From an uncultured Verrucomicrobiota bacterium (GTDB lineage: Bacteria > Verrucomicrobiota > Kiritimatiellia > CAIVKH01), in contig CALMUP010000028.1 of NCBI GenBank assembly GCA_937872895.1, positions 1 through 64,000 of the forward strand: DNA of 64,000 nt, written 5' to 3'. Below, piece after piece: positions 14,921 through 24,450 of this stretch (position 1 is its first letter; each line of letters begins with the position of its first letter). The notes beneath the pieces were generated by a model, which was given only the letters and a program-made list of their open reading frames with translations, was not told the origin of the DNA and did not search any database. Both the position numbers and the translations under genes were made by a program.

Positions 14921-15871
14921 TTAGGGCGGGCGAACACTCCATGTCACGGAAATCCACGGCTCGTCGCTGGTGTCCTGCTCAAAAAGGACATCCCCGTCAG
15001 GATCAATTTCCAGGCTGCGCAGGCCGGATACACCGCCGCCAACCGAACACCATGTCGCTTTGCTGATGCGCCAGTTGGCCCAAACGCCAAGATCCCACCC
15101 ACCGAACGACGTAATCGCCTGCTTGTCGTTGCCCTCTTGTTCAATCGCCCAACTCGCTCCGGATGGCGCGACGCCAACGCGCAGGAAAAAGCGGTTATTC
15201 GGGGCATAGTTGACGGATGGCCAGGGTGCAATCATGGCCACGGATAACGACGGATCGACATTGTAGGTGAAACCGACGTAAGGCAGCGTATAGCCGTCGG
15301 AAAACGAATAGTCGTACACGGCTCCGTAGTACCACACGAGCCGTTCCCCGCTCAGGTGACGGCCCATCATGCCCCCCATCCCGCTCCACGCCCACGCGCC
15401 ATCCCCCTGCAACGGCGAGTAGGTCGAGGGCATGACAAACACGCCCCACTGGTTGCCACGGTCGGTTTGCCACAGCGTCGCCAGCGGCAGGTAGACCGAG
15501 GTTACATCCTCGTCGGATGGACCGCCCTCCACAAAGTGAAATTGCGTATAGCCGACATAGGGCACCGCGAGGGCGAACCCCTGCTCCCCGATGTAGAGGG
15601 GCACGGCGGCATAGGCGGAGGCCGACCGCGTGCGGAACGCCCCAGCAACATCCACATCCCCCTCAACGCGCTGGAATTCCGTCTTGCCGTACGCCCGGAG
15701 GCTCAAGGCCATGACCGGCTGAAACGGAATGTCGCTTTGACTCCGGGAAAAATCGAAGTCCATGGCATCCAGCCTGAGCATGGTGGCATCCACCCACGAA
15801 TTCGTATCCGCCTGCGCGGATGCGAAACCGAGGAGGATGCCCATGATCAAGCTGGTGCGATGGCGGTTCAA
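14921..15871 (-). CDS. Predicted outer-membrane beta-barrel protein (DUF6268-like)
   Basis: The 316-residue protein has a short signal peptide (SLIMGILLGFASAQA). The mature part consists of alternating amphipathic strands with many aromatic residues (AYAAVPLYIGEQGFALAVPYVGYTQ; YTLPYVGFTYNVDPSLSVAMIAPWPSVNY), typical of a small outer-membrane barrel. The pattern suggests the DUF6268 family, but this is not certain. The stop lies 21 bases before the next gene of the group. No enzymatic motif is visible. Confidence 0.7.
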   Translation of the reverse strand: MNRHRTSLIMGILLGFASAQADTNSWVDATMLRLDAMDFDFSRSQSDIPFQPVMALSLRAYGKTEFQRVEGDVDVAGAFRTRSASAYAAVPLYIGEQGFALAVPYVGYTQFHFVEGGPSDEDVTSVYLPLATLWQTDRGNQWGVFVMPSTYSPLQGDGAWAWSGMGGMMGRHLSGERLVWYYGAVYDYSFSDGYTLPYVGFTYNVDPSLSVAMIAPWPSVNYAPNNRFFLRVGVAPSGASWAIEQEGNDKQAITSFGGWDLGVWANWRISKATWCSVGGGVSGLRSLEIDPDGDVLFEQDTSDEPWISVTWSVRPP

Positions 15872-15878
15872 GCGCGGA

Positions 15879-16379
15879 TCAGAAGCCTAAACGGACCGCG
15901 GCGCCGAGAAACAAGGTGTCCGTATCAATCGCATCCACCGCATCACCCAGATCGGTCTCGCTGTCGATGCGGTAGCTGGCCGAAATATCGAGGTAGATAT
16001 TCGCGAGCAGGTTCAGGTCCAGACCGGCCTTCAAGGCATAAAAGGGATCATCAGCCCATTCGCTATCCTGGTAGATGATGCCGATGCCAGCGGCCGCATA
16101 GATGGCTTTTCCCACGACGAGGTAGGCGGCCGGGGCATACGCATCCTCACCGAACCGGTCGGGCAGGAGTTCCGCATCCAGCTGAAGTCCGAGTAAACCC
16201 GGACGGTATTGATACGTCAGCAGGTAGCTAAAGCCGTCATCATCGACATTGTCTACGTCCACATCATCGATCGCCACCCAGTAATTGACGCCCGCACCCA
16301 GCCGGGCGGCATGTTCCCCCGCGTTGACGATGGGGGCACTCAGCAAAAGACCGGCAACCAGCATCCACAGTTTTTTCAT
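15879..16379 (-). CDS. Small predicted outer-membrane beta-barrel protein
   Basis: The start is set at 16379 (MKKLWMLVAGLLLSAPIVNA), because AGGAGA lies eight bases upstream and a good signal peptide follows; the longer frame to 16460 adds residues that do not look like a signal. The mature part of about 145 residues has strand-turn repeats (YLLTYQYRPGLLGLQLDAELL; IYLDISASYRIDS) and ends AAVRLGF with the C-terminal Phe of barrel proteins. An eight-stranded OmpA/OmpW-size barrel is inferred. It is seven bases upstream of the next barrel gene and probably in the same transcript. Confidence 0.72.
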   Translation of the reverse strand: MKKLWMLVAGLLLSAPIVNAGEHAARLGAGVNYWVAIDDVDVDNVDDDGFSYLLTYQYRPGLLGLQLDAELLPDRFGEDAYAPAAYLVVGKAIYAAAGIGIIYQDSEWADDPFYALKAGLDLNLLANIYLDISASYRIDSETDLGDAVDAIDTDTLFLGAAVRLGF

Positions 16380-16411
16380 ACGCATTTCTCCTTTAGTATC
16401 ACAGCCTTGGG

Positions 16412-16801
16412 TTAGTTCCTGTCGCTTCCATCCATCATGAGCGGAAACATCCGTTCCCATTCCTCGCGCGTTACGCTCCCCTTCAAGGCAAAGCGGTGGC
16501 GGATCATGTCATCCTGATAATGCACGGTTGCCTCGAGCAGTTGATCGAGCCGTGCCTGCAGCGCGTCATCGGAGACCGACGTTTTTCCCTGCAGCTGGAA
16601 GATCGTTTTGACCAGCTTGTCGCGCTCCTCGACATACGTGGCGGTTGTTTGCCGGGCCGCCTTCAGCACATCGAGCAGCTCCTTCTGGCGGGAGGTGTCC
16701 GTGACAACCGCCTGGATCGGCTCTTTCGCATGATCCAGCATCGTCATCAAGCGTAGATCCTCCCCGCCCAACAACAGCCCTAACAACAGTAGAATTACCA
16801 T
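16412..16801 (-). CDS. Small envelope-associated helical protein (129 aa)
   Basis: The N-terminus MVILLLLGLLLGG is a short hydrophobic segment that may be a signal anchor. The rest is predicted helical and charged (KELLDVLKAARQTTATYVEERDKLVKTIFQL), likely a coiled coil, ending in EEWERMFPLMMDG. The motif EEW near the end recalls the SPEEWKAL segment of the next lipoprotein (16854-17309), so the two may be distant relatives that pair with each other. Function unknown. Confidence 0.6.
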   Translation of the reverse strand: MVILLLLGLLLGGEDLRLMTMLDHAKEPIQAVVTDTSRQKELLDVLKAARQTTATYVEERDKLVKTIFQLQGKTSVSDDALQARLDQLLEATVHYQDDMIRHRFALKGSVTREEWERMFPLMMDGSDRN

Positions 16802-16853
16802 GTGTTCACCTCAAGGCATGGTCAACGGCAACCGATGCCACGATGGATCGTCT

Positions 16854-17309
16854 TTACATCCCGCGACCCACGTCCAGCGCGGCATCCAGGGCCTCCAACG
16901 TAACATCGGACAACGCCTTCCACTCCTCCGGGCTGACCAGCGACCGAATCTGCCGGTTGATGGCCAGGGCCGTGCGCTGGCGAGCGCCTTTCTTCGCATT
17001 GAAGGAATCAAAAGCGGCACGGAAGTCGGCCTCCGTCGCGTCGAAGTTGGCGTTCAGGGAACGGAGCTGGTCATCATGAGCCCGACGCTCCACATCCGCA
17101 TCCGCGATCAGGTGCTCCATCCGATCGATTTGGGCGATCACCTGTTCCGCGCGGTCCTGATCACCGATCACGGCACGAACCTTGGTCCGCCAGTCGACCA
17201 TGGCTTGCCGGGCGGTCGCTGCGGAGGACGGTGCCGGGGTGCTCGCACAGCCGACCGACAGCGCCATGCCGGCCAGCACGAGGCAACGTTTCCATCCGAT
17301 CGCCATCAT
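16854..17309 (-). CDS. Helical lipoprotein (151 aa)
   Basis: A lipoprotein signal (KRCLVLAGMALSVGC, Cys at residue 21) is followed by a Pro/Ser-rich linker and a long helical, probably coiled-coil part (VDWRTKVRAVIGDQDRAEQVIAQIDRMEHL through FDSFNAKKGARQRTALAINRQI), ending SPEEWKALSDVTLEAL. It directly follows the secreted HAD gene, whose stop is at 17310. A structural or scaffolding role in the envelope is likely but nothing more specific can be seen. Confidence 0.7.
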   Translation of the reverse strand: MMAIGWKRCLVLAGMALSVGCASTPAPSSAATARQAMVDWRTKVRAVIGDQDRAEQVIAQIDRMEHLIADADVERRAHDDQLRSLNANFDATEADFRAAFDSFNAKKGARQRTALAINRQIRSLVSPEEWKALSDVTLEALDAALDVGRGM

Positions 17310-18284
17310 TTATTTGCCGGGTTCAGGATACACGCGGTTCCAATCGGACTTCATATCCACGACCAGCCAGTCTCGTGCCGGGGCTTCATCGAGCCCTCGG
17401 TCCAGCTTGCCGATGTGCGATGTGCGGTCGTAGGCATACTCGCGTTCCTCGTCCGTGTGATGAATCAAGACGCCCAGGCGTGGCCCGGATCCGGCGGTCG
17501 TCCACTCCAGCATCTGGAAGTCGCCATCGGAGTTGCCAAACGCGATCAGGGGGCGGCGTCCAATGTGGTGGTGAATGCCCACCGGCTTGCCCTCCTTGTC
17601 GTCGATGAAGTTGATTTCCGGCAGGCGTACGATGACGGGCACGCCATCGCGCACCTCGTATTTCGTCTTGATGCTGCTGCCCACGACCTGTTCGGGCGGG
17701 ACGCCATAGACCTGCTCGGCCCACGGCCGCATGAACTCGATGCCGCCACCGGAAACGATGAACGTCTTGAAGCCGTTCGCACGGAGATACGCGAGCACTT
17801 CCAGCATCGGCTGATACACCATCTCGGTATAAAGTTTTCCGGTTGCCGGATGTTGCGCGGTCGCGACCCATTCGCTGACGATGTGGTCAAACTCCTCGGT
17901 GGTCATGCCGGCATGAGTCGCCATCGCCATTTCCAGCAAGGCCTTTTCCCCGCCCGCGAGGGCGGACTTCACATCGCCGCGCAACACCGAAGCGAACGGT
18001 TCGGTGGTTTCCCACTCGGGATGTTGCGGTGCAAGTTCCTTGATCCGATCAAAAATGAAGAACGCCTGGAAATACATCGGTTGTTCCGACCACAGGGTTC
18101 CGTCGTTATCGAACGCGGCAATCCGCTCGGCGGGAGGAATACCGGCGGCATCGACCAGGGCGACAAAATCGATCAAGGCCTTCTTGGTTGCGGTATCGTT
18201 CCACGAGGGCAGTGGATCGTCGGCCAAGCCGTTCGCGGAGGCGGCCAAGCCCAGAATCAGGGTCAGGATGATTGATCTCTTCAT
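17310..18284 (-). CDS. Secreted HAD-superfamily phosphatase
   Basis: A signal peptide (MKRSIILTLILGLAASANGLA) leads into a HAD hydrolase. Motif I is AAFDNDGTLW with the nucleophile and acid/base Asp pair, motif II is FIVSGGG (about residue 180) and motif III is FGNSDGDFQM (about 245). The cap region between motifs I and II is helical. HAD enzymes with this layout remove phosphate from small molecules. Start 18284 is chosen because it opens the signal peptide; the frame to 18320 adds a non-signal extension. It sits 76 bases downstream of the arylsulfatase and is separated from it by a strong terminator-type hairpin. Periplasmic substrate unknown. Confidence 0.85.
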   Translation of the reverse strand: MKRSIILTLILGLAASANGLADDPLPSWNDTATKKALIDFVALVDAAGIPPAERIAAFDNDGTLWSEQPMYFQAFFIFDRIKELAPQHPEWETTEPFASVLRGDVKSALAGGEKALLEMAMATHAGMTTEEFDHIVSEWVATAQHPATGKLYTEMVYQPMLEVLAYLRANGFKTFIVSGGGIEFMRPWAEQVYGVPPEQVVGSSIKTKYEVRDGVPVIVRLPEINFIDDKEGKPVGIHHHIGRRPLIAFGNSDGDFQMLEWTTAGSGPRLGVLIHHTDEEREYAYDRTSHIGKLDRGLDEAPARDWLVVDMKSDWNRVYPEPGK

Positions 18285-18300
18285 GTGACGTGCTTCCCGG

Positions 18301-18334
18301 TGAAAAGGCGGGCCGCCCAACTTGGACGGCCCGC
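18301..18334 (-). terminator. Rho-independent terminator after the sulfatase gene
   Basis: On the minus strand the perfect arms GCGGGCCG and CGGCCCGC, with an inner CCAA/TTGG pair, form a stem (18334-18308) followed by CTTTTC. It would end or reduce transcription from the sulfatase gene before the HAD gene. Confidence 0.75.
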
Positions 18335-18360
18335 ACGTATCGATCGATATGGGACGAGGT

Positions 18361-19920
<1,560 letters not shown>

Positions 19921-20030
19921 GTACTCATTCCTTCTTGGTTTACACGTGGTGCAACGAACCGGCGATTTTCGTCCCGAAACCACCCCACACATCCATGCAC
20001 GGGCTATGACACTATCCTCCATTCCATTAT

Positions 20031-20043
20031 TTGCATATTGCAA
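20031..20043. promoter_or_regulatory. Candidate LysR-type binding box (T-N11-A palindrome)
   Basis: TTGCA-tat-TGCAA is a perfect palindrome with the T-N11-A spacing of LysR-family recognition sites. It lies in the 152-base gap between the sulfatase and LysR genes, 30 bases before the LysR ATG, where such boxes normally sit. Confidence 0.5.
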
Positions 20044-20057
20044 GATTATCAACGATT

Positions 20058-20076
20058 CCATAACGTCGCGTTATGG
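20058..20076. promoter_or_regulatory. Inverted repeat over the LysR start codon
   Basis: CCATAAC and GTTATGG are perfect arms with a five-base spacer. The right arm contains the ATG of the LysR gene. It could be an autoregulatory operator or an RNA hairpin that hides the start codon; no ribosome binding site is evident upstream, which makes the hairpin idea worth testing. Confidence 0.4.
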
Positions 20077-21041
20077 ATCTTGAACTTCGCACCTTGCAGC
20101 AGGTTATCGCCCTGGCCAACGAAGGCAGTTTTGCCAAGGCGGCCCGGGTGTTGCACATCAGCCAGCCGGCGTTGAGCCGGAGCATCAAGGACGCGGAATC
20201 CAGGATCGGGTTCGCGTTGTTTGACCGGGGGCGTCACGGGGCGGAGTTAACCGATGCCGGCAAGACCGTGCTCCGTCATGCGCTGAATGTGATGATGGCG
20301 GCGGACGACATGCGGCGCGAGGTATCCCTAATGACCGGACTGTCCTCGGGGGAGTTGCTGGTGGGTTGCGGGGTCTATCCCTCGGAGTTGTTCATGGGAG
20401 CGGCCATCGGCAGCCTGCTGAAGCCGGGCAGCAAGGCATCGATTCGGATCGTCAACGACGGCGCGGGACAGATCATCCAGCGCCTTCGCCGTCGGGAGAT
20501 CGACATCGGCGTCACTGATCCGCGCGGGCACGGGGTGACCGCGGAATTCACCATTCTTCCCCTCGCCACCTTCACCGGTTACCTGGTCGTGCGCAAGGGG
20601 CATCCGGTTCTGGCGAACAAACGGATCATGCTGGATCGGCTGCTCGAATACCCACTCTGCACGACCTCGCTGGCCCATGTGCTAATCGGCCAAATGAAGG
20701 CCGCCAGCACCGCGCAGGCCCGGACCCAGCAGGAACTGTTTGCCCGATGGATGCCGGCGGTGCATGTGGACTCGGTGGCGATGATGAAGCAGACCGTCGC
20801 CACATCCGATGCCGTCACCCTGATGCCCTACCTGCTGATCGAGAAGGAGCTCGAGTGGAAGCAACTGGTGGTCCTGCCATTCGCCCTGAACTGGTTGCAG
20901 GCCACCTTCTCGGTGATGCACCTGTCCCACCGCACCATGACCCCGCTGGGCGCGGCCCTGATCGCGGCGGCGCAGGCGGCCAGCCAGCGCGCGCTTGAGC
21001 GGGAGGAAATGCTGAAACGGAAATGGGGCGCGCCGCGCTGA
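20073..21041 (+). CDS. LysR-family transcriptional regulator
   Basis: Residues 1-62 are a typical LysR winged helix-turn-helix (LRTLQQVIALANEGSFAKAARVLHISQPALSRSIKDAE, then LFDRGRHGAELTDAG). A two-lobe effector domain follows (about 90-300, with LSSGELLVGCGVYPSEL and the DIGVTDPRG strand). At 322 residues the length is normal. It is transcribed away from the arylsulfatase, the usual arrangement when a LysR protein controls its neighbour. The effector is unknown; a sulfated or aromatic compound released by the sulfatase is one possibility. The sequence after residue 300 is a basic helical tail. Confidence 0.92.
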   Translation: MDLELRTLQQVIALANEGSFAKAARVLHISQPALSRSIKDAESRIGFALFDRGRHGAELTDAGKTVLRHALNVMMAADDMRREVSLMTGLSSGELLVGCGVYPSELFMGAAIGSLLKPGSKASIRIVNDGAGQIIQRLRRREIDIGVTDPRGHGVTAEFTILPLATFTGYLVVRKGHPVLANKRIMLDRLLEYPLCTTSLAHVLIGQMKAASTAQARTQQELFARWMPAVHVDSVAMMKQTVATSDAVTLMPYLLIEKELEWKQLVVLPFALNWLQATFSVMHLSHRTMTPLGAALIAAAQAASQRALEREEMLKRKWGAPR

Positions 21042-21080
21042 GCGCACGGACGGCCCCACCTTGCTGCCGATGGCGGATGG

Positions 21081-21581
21081 TCAGGTCGGCTGTTCGCCGC
21101 GCACCATCAGCACCTTGCCGGTGCGGACGAGTTCCACCACGTCGAAGGCCTTGATCATGCGCACGAAGGCATCGACCTTGTCGGAGTCGCCGGTGGCCAT
21201 GATGATCATCGACTTCTCGGTGAGGTCGACGGTCTTGCAGGCGAAGTGCTCGACGATCTGAAGGGCCTCGGAACGGCGATCGGCGCCGCAACGGATTTTC
21301 ACCAGGGCGAGTTCGCGCACCACCGCCTCGTCGCCGGTGTGATCCTTGCACGAAATCACATCGATCAGCTTGCTCACCTGCTTGATGATCTGGTCGAGCA
21401 TGCCGGGATTGCCGCTGATGCCGATGGTCATGCGGGAGAATTTCCCGTCCATGGCCGGCGACACCACGAGCGACTCGATGTTGAAGCCGCGGCGGGCGAA
21501 CACCTGGGCGATGCGGGCGAGCACGCCCGGTTTGTTGGACACGTACACGCTGAGCGTGTGGATGATCGGTTGATGGGACAT
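21081..21581 (-). CDS. ilvN: Acetolactate synthase, small regulatory subunit
   Basis: The 166-residue protein has an N-terminal ACT domain (HTLSVYVSNKPGVLARIAQVFARRGFNIESL), the binding site for feedback inhibition by valine, and a second ACT-like half (about 85-160) as in IlvH-type subunits. It regulates and activates the catalytic subunit in branched-chain amino acid synthesis. It lies 10 bases downstream of ilvB on the same strand, so the pair forms an operon. The name ilvH would be equally valid. Confidence 0.95.
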   Translation of the reverse strand: MSHQPIIHTLSVYVSNKPGVLARIAQVFARRGFNIESLVVSPAMDGKFSRMTIGISGNPGMLDQIIKQVSKLIDVISCKDHTGDEAVVRELALVKIRCGADRRSEALQIVEHFACKTVDLTEKSMIIMATGDSDKVDAFVRMIKAFDVVELVRTGKVLMVRGEQPT

Positions 21582-21591
21582 GGTTGTTTCC

Positions 21592-23331
21592 TCAGGTGGA
21601 GCCGGTGGGCTTTTCCATTTTGTAGCGGGGGCGTTCGATGATCATGTCCTCCAGCGCGCGGCCGGCGGGAATCATCGGAAACACGTTGTCGGTTTTTTCG
21701 CATTCGGCGTTGATCACGCAGGGACCGTCGTTGTACTCCATGGCCCGCTTGAGGATCTTGCGGATGTCGGCCGGACGTTTCAGGGTGAAGCCCTTCGCGC
21801 CGGGATAACAATCGGCCAGCTTGGCGAAGTCGGGGTTGCCCTCGAGGTCCACGCCGCTCTTGCGGTCGTCGTAGAACAGTTCCTGCCACTGGCGCACCAT
21901 GCCGAGGTAGTGGTTGTTGAGCACCAGCACCTTCACCGGGAGCTTGTGCACGCAGGCGGTGGACAGTTCGCACATGGTCATCTGGAACCCGCCGTCGCCG
22001 ACGATGGCCCACACCTGCTCCTCCGGTTTGCCGAACTGAGCGCCGATGGCGGCCGGGAAGCCGTAGCCCATCGTGCCGGCGCCGCCCGAGCTCAGCCAGT
22101 CGTCCGGACGCACCGTCTTGAGGAACTGCGCGGCCCACATCTGGTGCTGGCCCACGTCGGTGGACACAATGATCTTGCCGCCGGTCATCTTGTACAGCTC
22201 GTCGAGGATGTGCTGCATCTTCAGCCCGCCCTGCTTGCCGTACTTCAGCGGATACTTCTTCTTGTAGCCGTCGAGGTGCTTCAGCCACTCCTTGGTGTCC
22301 AGCTCGGACACGTGCTTCATCAACTCCTCCGCCACCAGACGGGCGTCGCCGATGCAGTAGTGGTGCACATTGATCATCTTGTTGATCTCGGCGATGTCGA
22401 TATCGATGTGGATGCGCACCGCGTCCTTGCAGAACTTCGAGGCCTGGCCGATGATACGGTCGTCGTAGCGCGAGCCGATCGACATCACGAGGTCGCATTC
22501 CACCATCGCCTTGTTGGCGTAGGCGGTGCCGTGCATGCCCAGCATGCCGAGCGCCAGCGGGTGCTCCTCGTTGAACGCGCCCTTGCCGAGCAGGGTCGTG
22601 GTCACCGGGGCCTTGAGCTTCTCGGCCAGCTTTTCGATGGTCGGGAAGGCCCGGGCGATCAGCGCGCCGTGGCCGGCGAGGATCACCGGGCGCTTCGACT
22701 TGGCCAGTGCGGCGGCGATCGCCTTCACATGGTCCTGGTTGATCTCGATCTCCGGCTTGTAGCCCGGCAGGTCCATCTCCGGATCCAACGTGCCGCCGGT
22801 AAACGGACCCGAGCTGATGTCCTTCGGAATGTCCATGAGCACCGGACCGGGACGGCCCGTGCTGGCGATGTGGAACGCCTCCTTCACGATGCGCGGGATG
22901 TCGTTGGAGTTCTTGATCAGGTAACTGTGCTTCACCACCGGCATGGTCAGGCCAAACACGTCGGCCTCCTGGAACGCATCCTTGCCCAGCATAGGGGTGA
23001 TGGTCTGGCCGGTGATCACGATCATCGGAACCGAATCCATGTGCGCGGTCATGATGCCGGTGATGGTGTTGGTCGCACCCGGCCCACTGGTCACCAGCAC
23101 CACCCCCGGCTTGCCGGTCGCCCGGGCATACCCGTCGGCCATGTGGGTCGCGCCCTGCTCGTGGCGCACCAGGATCAGCTTGATCTTCGTGCCCGTGGTC
23201 ACCAGGGCGTCAAAGATCGGAATGGCCGCGCCACCCGAAAGACCCCAGATGTACTCAACCCCTTGCGCCTCCAGACACTTCACCAGCGCCTGCGCCCCAT
23301 CCAACTTCATGTGTTCCGTACTGGCAATCAT
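21592..23331 (-). CDS. ilvB: Acetolactate synthase, large catalytic subunit
   Basis: This thiamine-diphosphate enzyme condenses two pyruvates, or pyruvate and 2-oxobutyrate, as the first common step to valine, leucine and isoleucine. Residues include GVEYIWGLSGGAAIPIFDAL, the ThDP glutamate segment RHEQGATHMADGYARATG, the central FAD-binding region and the GDGGFQMTMCEL ThDP/Mg motif with NNHYLGMVRQW. The 579-residue length is normal. The ATG at 23331 is used because GAGG lies six bases upstream; a TTG start at 23343 is the alternative. A good promoter is visible at 23362-23390. ilvN follows after 10 bases. No leader peptide rich in branched-chain codons was seen. Confidence 0.96.
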   Translation of the reverse strand: MIASTEHMKLDGAQALVKCLEAQGVEYIWGLSGGAAIPIFDALVTTGTKIKLILVRHEQGATHMADGYARATGKPGVVLVTSGPGATNTITGIMTAHMDSVPMIVITGQTITPMLGKDAFQEADVFGLTMPVVKHSYLIKNSNDIPRIVKEAFHIASTGRPGPVLMDIPKDISSGPFTGGTLDPEMDLPGYKPEIEINQDHVKAIAAALAKSKRPVILAGHGALIARAFPTIEKLAEKLKAPVTTTLLGKGAFNEEHPLALGMLGMHGTAYANKAMVECDLVMSIGSRYDDRIIGQASKFCKDAVRIHIDIDIAEINKMINVHHYCIGDARLVAEELMKHVSELDTKEWLKHLDGYKKKYPLKYGKQGGLKMQHILDELYKMTGGKIIVSTDVGQHQMWAAQFLKTVRPDDWLSSGGAGTMGYGFPAAIGAQFGKPEEQVWAIVGDGGFQMTMCELSTACVHKLPVKVLVLNNHYLGMVRQWQELFYDDRKSGVDLEGNPDFAKLADCYPGAKGFTLKRPADIRKILKRAMEYNDGPCVINAECEKTDNVFPMIPAGRALEDMIIERPRYKMEKPTGST

Positions 23332-23361
23332 ACCGCACCTCAACGTTGTCGATTTAAGGAC

Positions 23362-23390
23362 AACATAGGGTGCGTTGGGCTGGAAGGCAA
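23362..23390 (-). promoter_or_regulatory. Sigma-70-type promoter for ilvBN
   Basis: On the minus strand TTGCCT (23390-23385) and TATGTT (23367-23362) are separated by exactly 17 bases and lie about 31 bases before the ilvB start codon. Just upstream, CAACTT-AA-AAGTTG (23390-23403) is a small perfect palindrome that could bind a regulator. Confidence 0.55.
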
Positions 23391-23513
23391 CTTAAAAGTT
23401 GGCAATTTTTCTGCAAAATCGACCATCGTCCAAAATACGCACCAAAAAAGTGCCCGTTCAGGGCGAAAAAAGACACCTCGACATCGATCGGGTATGAAAA
23501 AGTGCGGGGTTTT

Positions 23514-24293
23514 TCACGAAAACAGGACTTTGATCTGGGATCCGCGGATCAATCCGTGGGTCAGCGAGCCGTTTCCGGCGTGGATGGCGACCTCCAGGTG
23601 GTCGCTGGAATTGATCAGGGCCAGGCTTTTCCCGGCCGGGACATCGCCGTAGGTGCGTTTGAACGGGATTTTATCGCCAAACGGGAGGATAACCCCCCGT
23701 GGTTTGGTCCGAAACTGGCCGAGGTGGCGTCCGGTAATACCGGTGATGGCGTTCCCGAAGCGGTCGATGTGCATGACCTGGCCGAGGATATGGTCTTTTT
23801 CGACGAGGACTTGGCTTTCGGGTAGGCGGGTGAGCGGCTGGTCGCAGAGCGTCAAGACGCCGTCCGGCAGCGCCCCGGTTGCCAACAGGGCGGCGGCATA
23901 GGCGAGGATGTCGCGGCCGTGAAAGGTGGCGCTGGCCCCGCCCGGGCGGTGCCAGTCGGGCCGGATCGTCCAGACCTGGTAGGCGTCCACGCCGCCGAGC
24001 CAGATGCTGACCAGGCCGTTATCGGGGGCAAGCACCCGTTGTCCGGCCGCCTCGACGAGGACGAGCGAACGGCCCGTCCCCACTCCGGGGTCCACCACAG
24101 CGACATGCACGGTCCCGGCCGGGTAATATGGCAGGTAGTTGGCCAAGGCCCAGGCACCGCCGGCGATATCCTGCGGGGCGATGTCGTGGGTGGCATCCAC
24201 AATGGCCAGACCGGGGGCGGCGTGGGCAATCACACCTTTCATGGCGGCGACATATCCATCGGCCATTCCAAAATCACTGAGTAATACAATCAT
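23514..24293 (-). CDS. SAM hydroxide adenosyltransferase family protein (DUF62)
   Basis: The protein begins MIVLLSDFGMADGYVAAMKG and contains VDATHDIAPQDI, HVAVVDPGVGTGR and LAPDNGLVS. These are the conserved segments of the family that includes SAM hydrolases, chlorinase and fluorinase. Most members hydrolyse S-adenosylmethionine to adenosine and methionine; halogenases have extra specificity residues that cannot be judged here. Its 259 residues are normal. The start is at 24293, where the conserved first strand begins; the long open frame upstream runs antisense through the next gene and is not coding. The gene is alone between ilvBN and a plus-strand gene. Confidence 0.9.
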   Translation of the reverse strand: MIVLLSDFGMADGYVAAMKGVIAHAAPGLAIVDATHDIAPQDIAGGAWALANYLPYYPAGTVHVAVVDPGVGTGRSLVLVEAAGQRVLAPDNGLVSIWLGGVDAYQVWTIRPDWHRPGGASATFHGRDILAYAAALLATGALPDGVLTLCDQPLTRLPESQVLVEKDHILGQVMHIDRFGNAITGITGRHLGQFRTKPRGVILPFGDKIPFKRTYGDVPAGKSLALINSSDHLEVAIHAGNGSLTHGLIRGSQIKVLFS

Positions 24294-24450
24294 ACCAGGT
24301 TCTCCATGCCGTCCGTGCCGGACAGGCGGTATTCTACTCCGGTCCGCCTCATCGGGGAAGCTTTGTTGGCCACGCCTCACGGAATAAACACTTGCGCTGC
24401 ATGCCACCCAACCGCTAGGTGTAGCGTATAGTGCAGTAGAGGAAGTTCCC

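Noticed and set aside
16800-18275. Long plus-strand open frame of 491 codons
   Set aside because: Antisense to the lipoprotein and HAD genes, which have clear signals and motifs; an artefact of high-GC codon use.
21580-23652. 690-codon plus-strand open frame
   Set aside because: Antisense to ilvB; the His/Val/Leu-rich product has no recognisable domain.
23514-24293. Chlorinase or fluorinase function for the SAM-family protein
   Set aside because: The halide-specific residues cannot be judged by eye and most family members are SAM hydrolases; only the family is called.
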